Assembly: GCA_903856995.1 (NCBI GenBank)
Contig: CAIODK010000145.1
Location: 1 to 8,427, forward strand
Source: an uncultured Burkholderiales bacterium
Lineage (GTDB): Bacteria > Pseudomonadota > Gammaproteobacteria > Burkholderiales > Burkholderiaceae_C
Length of the DNA: 8,427 nt
Reading direction: 5' to 3'
Shown here piece by piece: positions 1-7,600 of this stretch (its first letter is position 1; every line of letters begins with the position of its first letter). The translations under genes and the position numbers were made by a program. The notes under the pieces were generated by a model. That model was not told the DNA's origin and searched no databases. It was given only the letters and a program-made list of their open reading frames with translations.

Positions 1-578
1 CTACCTTTGTAGGGAATATGCGTCAACTTGATGCCCGCTTTGCTGGCGAACATCTCCATTGCAATGTGGGTCAAACCACCGCTTCCGCCAGACCCGTAAT
101 TCATTTCGTTCGGATGATCTTTGGCATAGGCTAAGAGTTGTGCTGCAGAGCGGATGCCCGTCTGATTGTTGGTCAGCAAGACCAGTGGGGTAGCGGCAAG
201 AAGTGTGATGGGCGTGAAATCCTTGCTGGCATCGAACTGGTATTTTTGCAGCAGCGTGGCATCTATGAGTTGCGACACGCTCATGAAGGCCAAGGTGTAT
301 CCGTCTGGAGGTGCAGCAAAAAGCGCATCAAGCCCGAGCATGCCAGAAGCACCAGGCTTGTTGTCTGGAATGACTGCTTGTTTCCATGCCTCGTTGGCGA
401 TTTGTGCAAAGATTCGCGCGGACGTGTCTGTCCCCGCGCCGGGCGAGGTGGGGATGATCCAGCGCACAGGTTTTTTAGGGTAGTCGCTGACTGCTTGAGA
501 CTGAGCGACTTGTCCCGTCAGACAATAAAACACCAGCAGTGCGGTCTGAAAAATCTGTTTAAATTTGAATAGCTTCAT
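1..578 (-). CDS. Bug/TctC-family tripartite tricarboxylate transporter solute-binding protein, 3' end cut by window edge
   Basis: Reading the minus strand from the ATG at 578-576 gives an open frame of 192 codons that runs off the left edge of the window. It begins MKLFKFKQIFQTALLVF, a basic stretch then a hydrophobic core, as in a Sec signal peptide. After this comes the family's usual mature start: YPKKPVRWIIPTSPGAGTD (about residues 34-52), then DNKPGASG and PDGYTLAFMS, and near the edge GSGGSGGLTH and HIPYKG. These are characteristic of Bug (TctC) receptors, normally about 320 residues, which bind carboxylates in the periplasm and may feed a TctAB permease. No permease gene is visible, which is common for orphan Bug genes in Burkholderiales. 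An in-frame ATG lies seven codons upstream (599-597), but neither start has a clear ribosome site; the downstream one gives the more normal signal peptide. It is divergent from the lyase operon, suggesting it captures that pathway's substrate. Family is sure; ligand is unknown. Confidence 0.93.
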   Translation of the reverse strand, partial: MKLFKFKQIFQTALLVFYCLTGQVAQSQAVSDYPKKPVRWIIPTSPGAGTDTSARIFAQIANEAWKQAVIPDNKPGASGMLGLDALFAAPPDGYTLAFMSVSQLIDATLLQKYQFDASKDFTPITLLAATPLVLLTNNQTGIRSAAQLLAYAKDHPNEMNYGSGGSGGLTHIAMEMFASKAGIKLTHIPYKG

Positions 579-666
579 GTCTGTCTTTTGAGGGACCATG
601 TGTAATGGTCGATCCGAATAAGATCGTGTCAATGTAACGAGCTTTAGTAAAAATGCAAGTCTGTGG
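579..666. promoter_or_regulatory. Divergent intergenic promoter region between the Bug gene and the lyase operon
   Basis: This 88-base gap separates two divergently transcribed units and so must hold promoters for both. On the minus strand a perfect TTGACA (-35 consensus) lies at 632-627, pointing at the Bug gene, but no good TATAAT-like -10 follows at 16-19 bases, which would fit an activator-dependent promoter. A short inverted repeat, CGATC-(7)-GATCG, occupies 610-626, right behind that -35 box. No convincing plus-strand promoter was found. Regulator genes are not visible in the window. Confidence 0.45.
610..626. promoter_or_regulatory. Candidate operator: 5-bp inverted repeat CGATC-N7-GATCG
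   Basis: The arms are perfect and the 7-base centre is CGAATAA. The repeat directly abuts the minus-strand TTGACA at 632-627 and would fill the -35/-10 spacer, a place where a repressor or activator could act. Arms of five bases are short enough to occur by chance, so this is only a candidate chosen for its position. Confidence 0.25.
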
Positions 667-1557
667 ATGTCACCTATGTCGCACGTAAGTCACTCTGAAA
701 AATTGAAATCAATGTTGGGTCAAGGGCGACTGGTTCGAATGCCCTGTGCCTATGACGGACTGTCTGCACGCATTGCACAAAGCGTCGGTTTTCCAGCGGT
801 GGCTTTTTCAGGCAATGCTGTCTCAGCTAGTTTGCTGGGATTGCCAGACATTGGCGTGATGACGCTGACTGAAAACCTCGCACACGCAGGTCGTATCGCA
901 CGCGGATTACAAATTCCCATGATTTGTGATGCCGACACAGGCTATGGCGGCATCATGAATGTCATGCGTACGGTGCGTGAATTCGAAGCAGCAGGCGTGG
1001 CCGGTATCCACATTGAAGATCAGGTCACACCCAAGCGATGCGGTTTACTCCCTCAAGGGATTCCTGTTCTCGATGAAGCCGAGGCTTGTCAAAAAATCAA
1101 AGCCGCTGTGTATGCCAGAACCGATCCCAATTTTTTAATCATCGCCCGTACGGATGCCAAGTCCATGCATGGCTTAGAAGATGCAGCCAAACGCGCGCGT
1201 GCTTACGCCCATGCCGGTGCAGATGCCGTGCTAGTCATGGGGGCGAACACCCCCAGTGAATTGCGCCATGTCGCCGATGTGGCTCAGGCCCCTTTGGTGG
1301 TCGTGGTTCAAGAGGCTGGCCCCACCACGGAGTTGACCAATGAAATGCTGGAGTCGGTGGGCTGTGTGTTTGCGTTGCATGCCGGCGTGGCGCGCTACGC
1401 TGCAGTCAAGGCTCTACAAGATGCCTTCACCGCGCTTCATCAAGATTCGCACACCCGTTCGGTGCGTGAGCGCATGGCCAGTTTTGAAGACTACAACCAA
1501 ATTTTAGGTATGGATGACTGGCTGCAACTTGAGCGTCAATTCAGTGTGAACGACTAA
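667..1557 (+). CDS. Isocitrate lyase/PEP mutase superfamily lyase (methylisocitrate or 2,3-dimethylmalate lyase-like)
   Basis: This 296-residue protein has the length and motifs of the PrpB-like branch of the isocitrate lyase/PEP mutase superfamily, cytoplasmic (beta/alpha)8-barrel enzymes that use Mg2+ to cleave a 2-hydroxyacid to pyruvate, or another 2-oxoacid, plus a carboxylate. Visible landmarks are FSGNAVSASLLGLPD (residues 47-61), the metal-site segment DADTGYGG (88-95), HIEDQV (115-120), the catalytic loop PKRCG with Cys125 (122-126), and ARTDA (160-164). The residue after CG is Leu, where PrpB and isocitrate lyase have His, which argues against a plain PrpB assignment. No citrate synthase or other prp gene is adjacent; instead LeuC- and LeuD-like genes follow after 17 bases. 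2,3-Dimethylmalate lyase is therefore an attractive but unproven reading; oxaloacetate decarboxylase-like activity is another. The start is 667 or the in-frame ATG at 676; the latter is better spaced from a weak GTGGA at 663-667. Confidence 0.88.
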   Translation: MSPMSHVSHSEKLKSMLGQGRLVRMPCAYDGLSARIAQSVGFPAVAFSGNAVSASLLGLPDIGVMTLTENLAHAGRIARGLQIPMICDADTGYGGIMNVMRTVREFEAAGVAGIHIEDQVTPKRCGLLPQGIPVLDEAEACQKIKAAVYARTDPNFLIIARTDAKSMHGLEDAAKRARAYAHAGADAVLVMGANTPSELRHVADVAQAPLVVVVQEAGPTTELTNEMLESVGCVFALHAGVARYAAVKALQDAFTALHQDSHTRSVRERMASFEDYNQILGMDDWLQLERQFSVND

Positions 1558-1574
1558 AGGCCACGTAGCAACAT

Positions 1575-2963
1575 ATGGGTTCAACGCTTTTTGACAAAAT
1601 TTGGGACGCCCATCAAGTGGGAACGCGTGAAGATGGTCGTGATCTGCTGTACATCGATCGCCATATCGTTCATGACTTACACGCGCCACATGCTTTCAAA
1701 GAGTTGTCTAGGCAAAAGCGTACCGTTCGACGCAAAGATCTCACGCTGGTTGTGCAAGACCATACCGTGCCCACGCGCAACGATGTTGGCACCATCTCTG
1801 ACAATATGCGCGTCACGCAAGCGCTGAGTCAACAACACGCCGTGGCTATCGTGGATCACCAAAGTCCACAGCACGGCATCAGTCACATCATCTCTGTGGA
1901 GCAGGGCTGGGCATTGCCTGGTAAAACCTTGGCCTGCCCAGATAGCCACGCTTCAACAGTGGGAGCCTTGGGGTGTCTCGCCTTTGGTTGCGGCACCACA
2001 GAACTGGTTCACATTTTGGCGACGCAAACCATGGCCTTGTCCAAACCACGGCAACTGCGGATTAACCTCACGGGACAACTTCAATCAGGCGTGAATTCCA
2101 AAGACGTGGCATTGCATTTAATTCGGACTTTGGGCATCACGGCAGGGCGAGGTTATGCGATTGAATATGCGGGCCCTGTCATTCGCGAGATGGATCTCGA
2201 GGGCCGCATGACCCTGTGCAATATGACCATCGAGTGGGGCGGTAGAACGTGTCTGATTGCGCCCGACGCCAAAACTTTGGCGTGGTATCAAAGCCAAGCA
2301 GGCGATATACCTTCTGAAATTCTGTCATTCGTTGCTGAACAAACGCCCGGCCTTCATACCGATGCCGATGCGCAGTTCGATCTCGAACTCACCCTAGACT
2401 GTTCGGATGTTCGCTCGCAAATCACTTGGGGCACGGACCCCTCTCAAGTGGTGGATATCCATGAACCAGTTCCCCTGTTTGAGGGGTTGAGCTCAGAGCA
2501 GCACGCGCGGCATCTGCAGGCCTTGGACTATATGGGCCTGCAAGCAGGGCGGTCGCTGAAAGGGCTTCCTGTGCAGCGTGTGTTCATTGGTTCGTGCACC
2601 AACGCACGTCTTTCAGATTTGCGAGAGGCTGCGCGTGTCATCCAACATCGCCGCGTGGCCGACAACGTGGTGGCCCTTGTGGTACCTGGATCAGCCCTCA
2701 TCAAAGCGCAAGCTGAAGCGGAGGGACTTGACCGTCTGTTTGTGCAAGCAGGCTTCCAATGGCATTCCTCGGGTTGCTCGATGTGTGCCGGCGCCAATGG
2801 GGAAGTGGGCCGACCTGGTGAACGTTGTGTTGCTACCAGTAACCGGAACTTTGAAAACCGACAGGGGCGCGGTGTCAGAACTCACCTAGCAAGCCCTGCC
2901 ACAGCCGCGGCCTGTGCCATTGCTGGCTATATCGTCGACGCTGCTTCTTTCATTTCATACTAG
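1575..2963 (+). CDS. Aconitase-superfamily hydro-lyase large subunit (LeuC-like, 3-isopropylmalate dehydratase large-subunit family)
   Basis: At 462 residues it matches LeuC in length and is collinear with it, from LYIDRHIVHD (residues 25-34) to GRGVRTHLASP (431-441). The three cysteines that should ligate the [4Fe-4S] cluster are present: Cys341 in GSCTNAR and Cys401/Cys404 in GCSMC. The catalytic DSH segment is at 123-125, but its surroundings read CPDSHAST instead of the usual CGDSHT, and AGANGE (405-410) replaces the usual LAMN after the cysteines. With the downstream small subunit it should form a heteromeric dehydratase/hydratase acting on a malate-type dicarboxylate. The lyase neighbour points to a catabolic substrate such as dimethylmaleate/2,3-dimethylmalate or citraconate/citramalate rather than isopropylmalate, and no leuB or leuA is seen. 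The start is firm: an in-frame stop lies at 1566-1568 and ATG 1575 is the first start after it. The AAAGG at 1556-1560 is rather far away for a ribosome site. Confidence 0.92.
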   Translation: MGSTLFDKIWDAHQVGTREDGRDLLYIDRHIVHDLHAPHAFKELSRQKRTVRRKDLTLVVQDHTVPTRNDVGTISDNMRVTQALSQQHAVAIVDHQSPQHGISHIISVEQGWALPGKTLACPDSHASTVGALGCLAFGCGTTELVHILATQTMALSKPRQLRINLTGQLQSGVNSKDVALHLIRTLGITAGRGYAIEYAGPVIREMDLEGRMTLCNMTIEWGGRTCLIAPDAKTLAWYQSQAGDIPSEILSFVAEQTPGLHTDADAQFDLELTLDCSDVRSQITWGTDPSQVVDIHEPVPLFEGLSSEQHARHLQALDYMGLQAGRSLKGLPVQRVFIGSCTNARLSDLREAARVIQHRRVADNVVALVVPGSALIKAQAEAEGLDRLFVQAGFQWHSSGCSMCAGANGEVGRPGERCVATSNRNFENRQGRGVRTHLASPATAAACAIAGYIVDAASFISY

Positions 2964-2970
2964 GCACAAC

Positions 2971-3561
2971 ATGACGCCATTTATCGAAGTCAAGGGCGCT
3001 GCGATTCCATGGCCCATGGATGATGTCAACACGGACCAGATCATCCCCTCCAAATATCTGAAAGACCTAAACGCCGATTTGTCGGAAGGCTTTTTGGCAT
3101 TTCAAAGGCGTCACATGGATGGAACCATCATCAGCGACTGCGTGTTGGAACGTCCTCAATTCAAACGGGCGCCAATTTTGGTGGTCGGCGCCAATTTTGG
3201 TTGTGGCAGCTCGCGTGAGCACGCCGTATGGGCGGTCCAAGCCTACGGTATTCGCTGTGTGATTGGCCATCGATTGGCCGAGTTCTTCATTGAAAACTGT
3301 TTGAAAAACGGTGTCCTACCCATCGAGTTGGATATCGAGCCACACCAACAATTGATGCAAAAAGTATTGCAGGCGGATGGTCATACGCCTGTGCACGTTG
3401 ATCTTGTTCACTCCGAAATTACAGGCCCCGACGCTGGTGTGATTAAGTTCCAGATAGATCCGAATCAACGGCGTACGTTGCTGGAAGGATTGGACGAAAT
3501 CGACATGACACTCAAGCATCTGGATGCGATTCAACGCTGGGAAAGTCGCTTCATTCATTAA
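2971..3561 (+). CDS. Aconitase-superfamily hydro-lyase small subunit (LeuD-like)
   Basis: The 196-residue product is the swivel-domain partner of the LeuC-like subunit, close to the usual length of about 200 for LeuD. Visible family motifs are DDVNTDQIIPSKYLK (residues 17-31), which includes the substrate-contacting loop, and NFGCGSSREHA (75-85), the signature of the small subunit. The C-terminal LLEGLDEIDMTLKH also matches LeuD. The ATG at 2971 follows the LeuC-like stop by 7 bases. A longer in-frame start at 2914 would add 19 residues overlapping the upstream gene that resemble no LeuD N terminus, so 2971 was chosen. The upstream TAGG around 2961-2964 is a weak ribosome site, and translational coupling is likely. 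It is the last gene of the operon. Substrate is unknown; the loop following SKYL (KDLNADLSEGF) differs from that of E. coli LeuD, so specificity may differ. Confidence 0.92.
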   Translation: MTPFIEVKGAAIPWPMDDVNTDQIIPSKYLKDLNADLSEGFLAFQRRHMDGTIISDCVLERPQFKRAPILVVGANFGCGSSREHAVWAVQAYGIRCVIGHRLAEFFIENCLKNGVLPIELDIEPHQQLMQKVLQADGHTPVHVDLVHSEITGPDAGVIKFQIDPNQRRTLLEGLDEIDMTLKHLDAIQRWESRFIH

Positions 3562-3617
3562 TCGGTAAGTGCCGATTCGCGGAAATACATCGTAGAAAGG
3601 GGCTTTTTAAAAGCCTT
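3560..3617 (+). terminator. Weak hairpins after the LeuD-like gene, possible terminator
   Basis: Two small hairpins follow the stop codon. AATCGG-(6)-CCGATT at 3560-3577 has a 6-bp stem beginning within the stop codon. GGCTTTTTAAAAGCC at 3601-3615 can fold through a 5-bp stem, with AAGG (3597-3600) and CTT nearby that could extend it past a bulge. Neither is followed by a run of T, so neither is a classical Rho-independent terminator. The call rests mainly on position between two transcription units. Confidence 0.25.
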
Positions 3618-3725
3618 AAGACGTAGACGTGTATCATTTATATAATATATTTTTGATGGTTTAAATGATGAAAGTTTTTTAAAACAAATATCTAAGTATG
3701 TTTATTTCAATAAAATTTAATACAA
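3618..3725 (+). promoter_or_regulatory. AT-rich leader with candidate promoter for the PhnD-like/c-di-GMP unit
   Basis: This stretch is far richer in A and T than any gene around it. A perfect TATAAT sits at 3641-3646, about 80 bases before the first possible start of the next gene. The bases about 17 upstream are not a good TTGACA, so the -35 is weak or the promoter uses an activator or another sigma factor. In DNA this AT-rich, a TATAAT can occur by chance. No ribosome site is visible before the ATG at 3726. Confidence 0.35.
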
Positions 3726-4625
3726 ATGAGAACGAAACTAAAATTAATGCACGAGTCTATGACGACCTTTGTCACGATGTGTCTGCTCCTCACGCTGTGC
3801 CTCGTTGGTTCAGTCCAGGCGCAAAACGCGACAGAGGGGAGCAGCAGCAACGCGCCTAGGTACAACTTTTCCCCCGTCAACCAGTACAACTTAGACTTGA
3901 TGGGGAAGTACTGGAATCCGATCCTTGACCATGTTTCTGAACGCAGTGGCGTGCGTCTGAATTTGCGTCTGGGCCGCACCTCGTCAGAAACAACGGCAGC
4001 CGTTTTGGCTGGTGATTCTGACTTTACGTTCACCAACCACTTGTTCAGCCCTGAGCATACGAAGTTGCGCTGGCGGGTTTTTGCTCGCCGCAACGGGCCA
4101 CCTGTGTCGGGACAAATCGTTGTGCAGGTCCAGTCACCTATCAAGGCTTTGTCCGAGCTTGAAGGCAAAACTGTCGCATTCCCTGGAACCGATGCCTTGC
4201 TCGCTTACAAAGTACCGTTGGCTCAATTTAACGAGCAGCGTATCAATGTGGTTTCAGTATTTGGTGGAAATATTGATGCTGCATTTAGTCAATTGCTCGC
4301 TGGCAGAGCGGATGCGGCAGGCTCCAACTCGCAGATGGTGGCGGAATACACCGCCCGAGAAAATCGCAAACTTCGTGTTCTTTGGAGCTCTCCACCGTTC
4401 AACGACTTGGCGCTGATGGTCTCGCCTCGTGTGCCTCTGGTGCACACGCAGGCCGTTGCTAAGGCGTTTTTGGGCATGCACGAAGATCCTGTTGGCAAGC
4501 AGGTACTGGAGAACGCTTCCAACACGATCAAATCTAAAACGCAACTCTTCTTTATCGCTGCCACTGACGCAGAGTACGACGCCTATCGCGATTTTTACCG
4601 TCGTTACCCCGTTAGGTTGCATTGA
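3726..4625 (+). CDS. Secreted PhnD-like periplasmic binding protein (phosphate/phosphite/phosphonate-type substrate-binding fold)
   Basis: The 299-residue product starts with a Sec signal peptide: hydrophobic segment at about residues 14-30 and a likely cleavage after VQA (30-32). The mature part follows the PhnD-like family (Pfam Phosphonate-bd type): YNFSPVNQYNLD (46-57), a helix containing YWNPILDHVSERSG, VLAGDSDFTF (93-102), LSELEGKTVAFPG (142-154), LAGRADAAGSNS (191-202) and a C-terminal YDAYRDFYRRYP. Such proteins bind small anionic or other ligands in the periplasm. There is no ABC permease or ATPase gene beside it; instead its TGA overlaps the start of a membrane GGDEF-EAL gene by four bases. 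This suggests it presents a ligand to that sensor, as NspS does for MbaA, rather than serving import. ATGs at 3726, 3747 and 3759 are all in frame and none has a strong ribosome site; starting at 3759 would still leave a complete signal peptide. The ligand cannot be predicted. Confidence 0.85.
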   Translation: MRTKLKLMHESMTTFVTMCLLLTLCLVGSVQAQNATEGSSSNAPRYNFSPVNQYNLDLMGKYWNPILDHVSERSGVRLNLRLGRTSSETTAAVLAGDSDFTFTNHLFSPEHTKLRWRVFARRNGPPVSGQIVVQVQSPIKALSELEGKTVAFPGTDALLAYKVPLAQFNEQRINVVSVFGGNIDAAFSQLLAGRADAAGSNSQMVAEYTARENRKLRVLWSSPPFNDLALMVSPRVPLVHTQAVAKAFLGMHEDPVGKQVLENASNTIKSKTQLFFIAATDAEYDAYRDFYRRYPVRLH

Positions 4626-7600
4626 GCGCTACAGCGCCAAACCATGACCGTATTGGAACTATCGTGAAGCGTTTATCTCGCTGGCTAGCACCAGACACTT
4701 TGGCGTCCCGCGTTTTTTTGATTTACGCCGTGGCTCTCTTGGTATTTGGTTTGACAGGGTTTGGGTTGTTGTTGGCGGAGAGGTTTTCGCAGCGCATAGA
4801 AAGTAACTTGCAAGAAGCTCAAAAGATGATTGATTTGTCGAAATTGACACTGTCAAACAGTGCGGTTATCGGCGACTTCGACACCATTGATCGCACGCTT
4901 TCAGCCATGATTCAGAACTCACCGCTGAGAGAGGTCATCTACAAAGACCATGAGGGGGGGGTGATTCAAAGTCAGCTGTCGTCAGAACTCCATGCCCCCG
5001 ACTGGCTGTTTGCCTTTGTGAGCGCGCGACTGCCTGATCTACAACACTTGGTCAGTGTGGGGGGGCGCAACTACGGACAATTAACACTGAGCTTTGATGT
5101 GAATAGGGTCACCAACGAGCACTGGGACTTGGTGCTGAGATTGACGGCTTTGGTATTGCTGAGCCTTGGCATTGGACTGAAGATCATGCACAGCATGCTC
5201 AAGCGATGGCTGGGTAATTTCGACAGGTTAGAGGCCTTTGAAACCCAGGTGCTCGCAGGGGTTGTCAATGCGCAAGCGGTTCTACCCGTTGGTGCACCGC
5301 TGGAGATGAGACAAGCGGTCGCCGTCATCAATCGGACCGCTGGCAGCTTGCGGGCCCAGTTCGGGCAGCAAATTCATGTGTTGATGGATACGCTCATTCA
5401 GCATAAAAAAGCCATGGACGAGGCGACCATTGCCTGTGAACTCGACAGTGAAGGCCGCTTGACCGAGGCCAACGACCGCTTTGTCGCGGCCATCGGTCTG
5501 CCTCATGACTTGTTGCTAGGCCATCGCTTGCAAGACATCGGCTATGACGAGGTCACCGAAAACCTACGCTGGCAACCCTCACCACAGATCTGGCATGGGG
5601 AGGTGAGGGTGCATGACTCGCAGGTCAATAGCTATTGGCACCAGCGCAGCATCGTGCCGATTTTTGACGAAGCTGAGAAGGTGAAAAAGTACCTCTGTAT
5701 TGACATCGACGTCAGCTCACAAAAAAAACTAGAAAGTAATTTAGTCGCCCAAGTTCGTCGAGAAAATATTCTCGCTCAACTGGGTCGCCAAGCACTGAAA
5801 GAGCAAAACTTTAGCGACTTGGCGGATCAAATTGTCGAAGCAGCCAGAACCAGTCTGCACGCCAGTCATTCCGCTTTGATCGTGCGCACCCCTGATCGCA
5901 CCGAACCCTATCTGTTGGCGGGTAAGGGCTGGACTGCAGAATGGCTTGGCCGTGACATGCCACAAGCTTTTGGGGACCGTGGAACCGGTCTTTCTCGCAC
6001 CACGCTGAGTTTGTTGCCAGAGATGCTGAAGGCACACAAGCTCAGCAATGCGCAGGTCTATTCGGTTGATTCGATGGAGTCAGGTGACTATGGTCTGACA
6101 CTCGCTGTCGCGTCGAGAGTTGCGCAGTACTACACCGATGCCGACCATAATTTTCTTAAAAACATGCTCAATATCTTGAGCGTGGCGATGGAGAAAAATA
6201 GACTCCGTGAAAAGCTAATTTACTTGGCTCAGTACGATGATTTGACGGGTTTACCGAATCGGAGCTTGTTGCTAGAACGTCTTCAACTGGCTCTCAAAGA
6301 AGCTAAGTTTCAAGGCCGGCGTTTGGGCTTGATTTACCTCGATCTCGACCGCTTCAAGCTGCTCAATGACACATTTGGGCACCAAGCCGGTGACTTACTT
6401 TTGTTGCAAGCGGCACGACGAATGACCTCTTGCCTTCGTGCGGGCGACACGGTGGCTAGGTTGTCGGGGGATGAGTTTGCCATTCTCTTGCCCGACTTGG
6501 AACACTCCGCCGATATAGAGTCTGTGGCCCGAAAAATATTGCTAAAGCTAGCAGAGCCCTTTGATCTAAATGGCCAAGTAGCCTACGTCACGGCAAGCAT
6601 CGGTGCGTCAATCTTCCCTGATCACGGCTCTGACTCCGAGCTATTGTTGGGCAACGCTGACCGTGCGATGTACTCCGCCAAAGAGACCAGTCGCAACGAC
6701 TTTCACTTTTACAGTGAAGAGATGAATTCGGATGAAAAGGATCAGCTTGAATTCGATATGTTGCTTCGCGGTGCTTTGTCGCGTGACGAATTTTTATTAC
6801 TGTATCAACCAAAAGTCGATTTACGGAACGGTCAGATTTGCGGCTTTGAAGCTTTACTGCGTTGGCGACATCCCAAACGTGGTGTGGTGGGGCCAACCGA
6901 ATTTATGTCTCAGCTGGAAGAGACTGGAATGATTGTGATTGTTGGTGAATGGGTCATCAATTGTGTCGCTAAACAAATCATCCTTTGGCAAGCAGAAGGT
7001 CTGTGCGTGCCGCGTGTGTCAATCAATTTATCACCGCGTCAGTTGATGGCATCCAACCTAGATGCGAAGCTACAGACGATCATCGCTAATACCGGCGTTG
7101 ACCCCAAGCTGATGGAGTTCGAAATCACGGAATCGAATCTCATGCACAAGCCAGCCCTGATCGCTCCTGAACTGGAACGGTTCCGATCTTACGGAATGAG
7201 CATATCGATTGATGATTTTGGAACGGGCTATTCCAGTCTGGCTTATCTCAAGCGCTTTCCCCTAGACATCCTGAAGATCGATCGCTCTTTTATCAGTGAG
7301 TTGAACGCCAACCCAGACGATTCCGCCATCACTTGGGCCATTATTAATTTGGCGCACATCCTGAAACTCAAGGTGGTTGCCGAGGGTGTCGAAACCGTCC
7401 ACCAACTAGATATGTTGCACGAGCAGGGCTGTGACGAGATCCAAGGTTTTTACTTTTCAGAGCCAGTCTCGGCCGACGACTGTGCGCTGATGTTGCGTGA
7501 AGTACGCTGTTTGAATTGGGTTCCACAACTCAATACCCCAGGCGGTGGTCACTGGCGAAACGGTATCACTGATGCTTTGAGTTCACGCCGGAGAGAACAC

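Noticed and set aside
138..572. Open plus-strand frames of 144 and 105 codons opposite the Bug gene
   Set aside because: The minus strand here encodes an unmistakable Bug/TctC protein through the whole stretch; the plus-strand translations resemble no family.
2914..2970. Longer N terminus for the LeuD-like protein
   Set aside because: It overlaps the LeuC-like gene by 50 bases and adds 19 residues unlike any LeuD start; the ATG at 2971 begins just before the conserved region.
3168..3201. Exact 15-base direct repeat (GGCGCCAATTTTGGT) at 3168-3182 and 3187-3201
   Set aside because: The period is 19 bases, so the copies are read in different frames within a conserved LeuD region; it is a coincidence of codon choice rather than a functional repeat.
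667..3561. Annotating the operon as leuC-leuD of leucine biosynthesis plus prpB
   Set aside because: No leuA, leuB or prpC is adjacent, the lyase loop and DSH surroundings are atypical, and the gene combination suits a catabolic hydratase-lyase pair better. The possibility is not excluded.
3707..4168. Minus-strand open frame of 153 codons opposite the PhnD-like gene
   Set aside because: The plus strand gives a complete signal peptide and family motifs; the opposite frame shows no recognisable domain or ribosome site.
4254..4622. Several minus-strand frames of 60-120 codons across the window
   Set aside because: All lie opposite well-supported genes and have compositions typical of shadow frames.
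5721..5728. A8 run between the PAS and GAF domains as a programmed frameshift site
   Set aside because: The reading frame (CAA AAA AAA CTA) does not match a canonical slippery heptamer and no stimulatory structure or overlapping frame use was evident.
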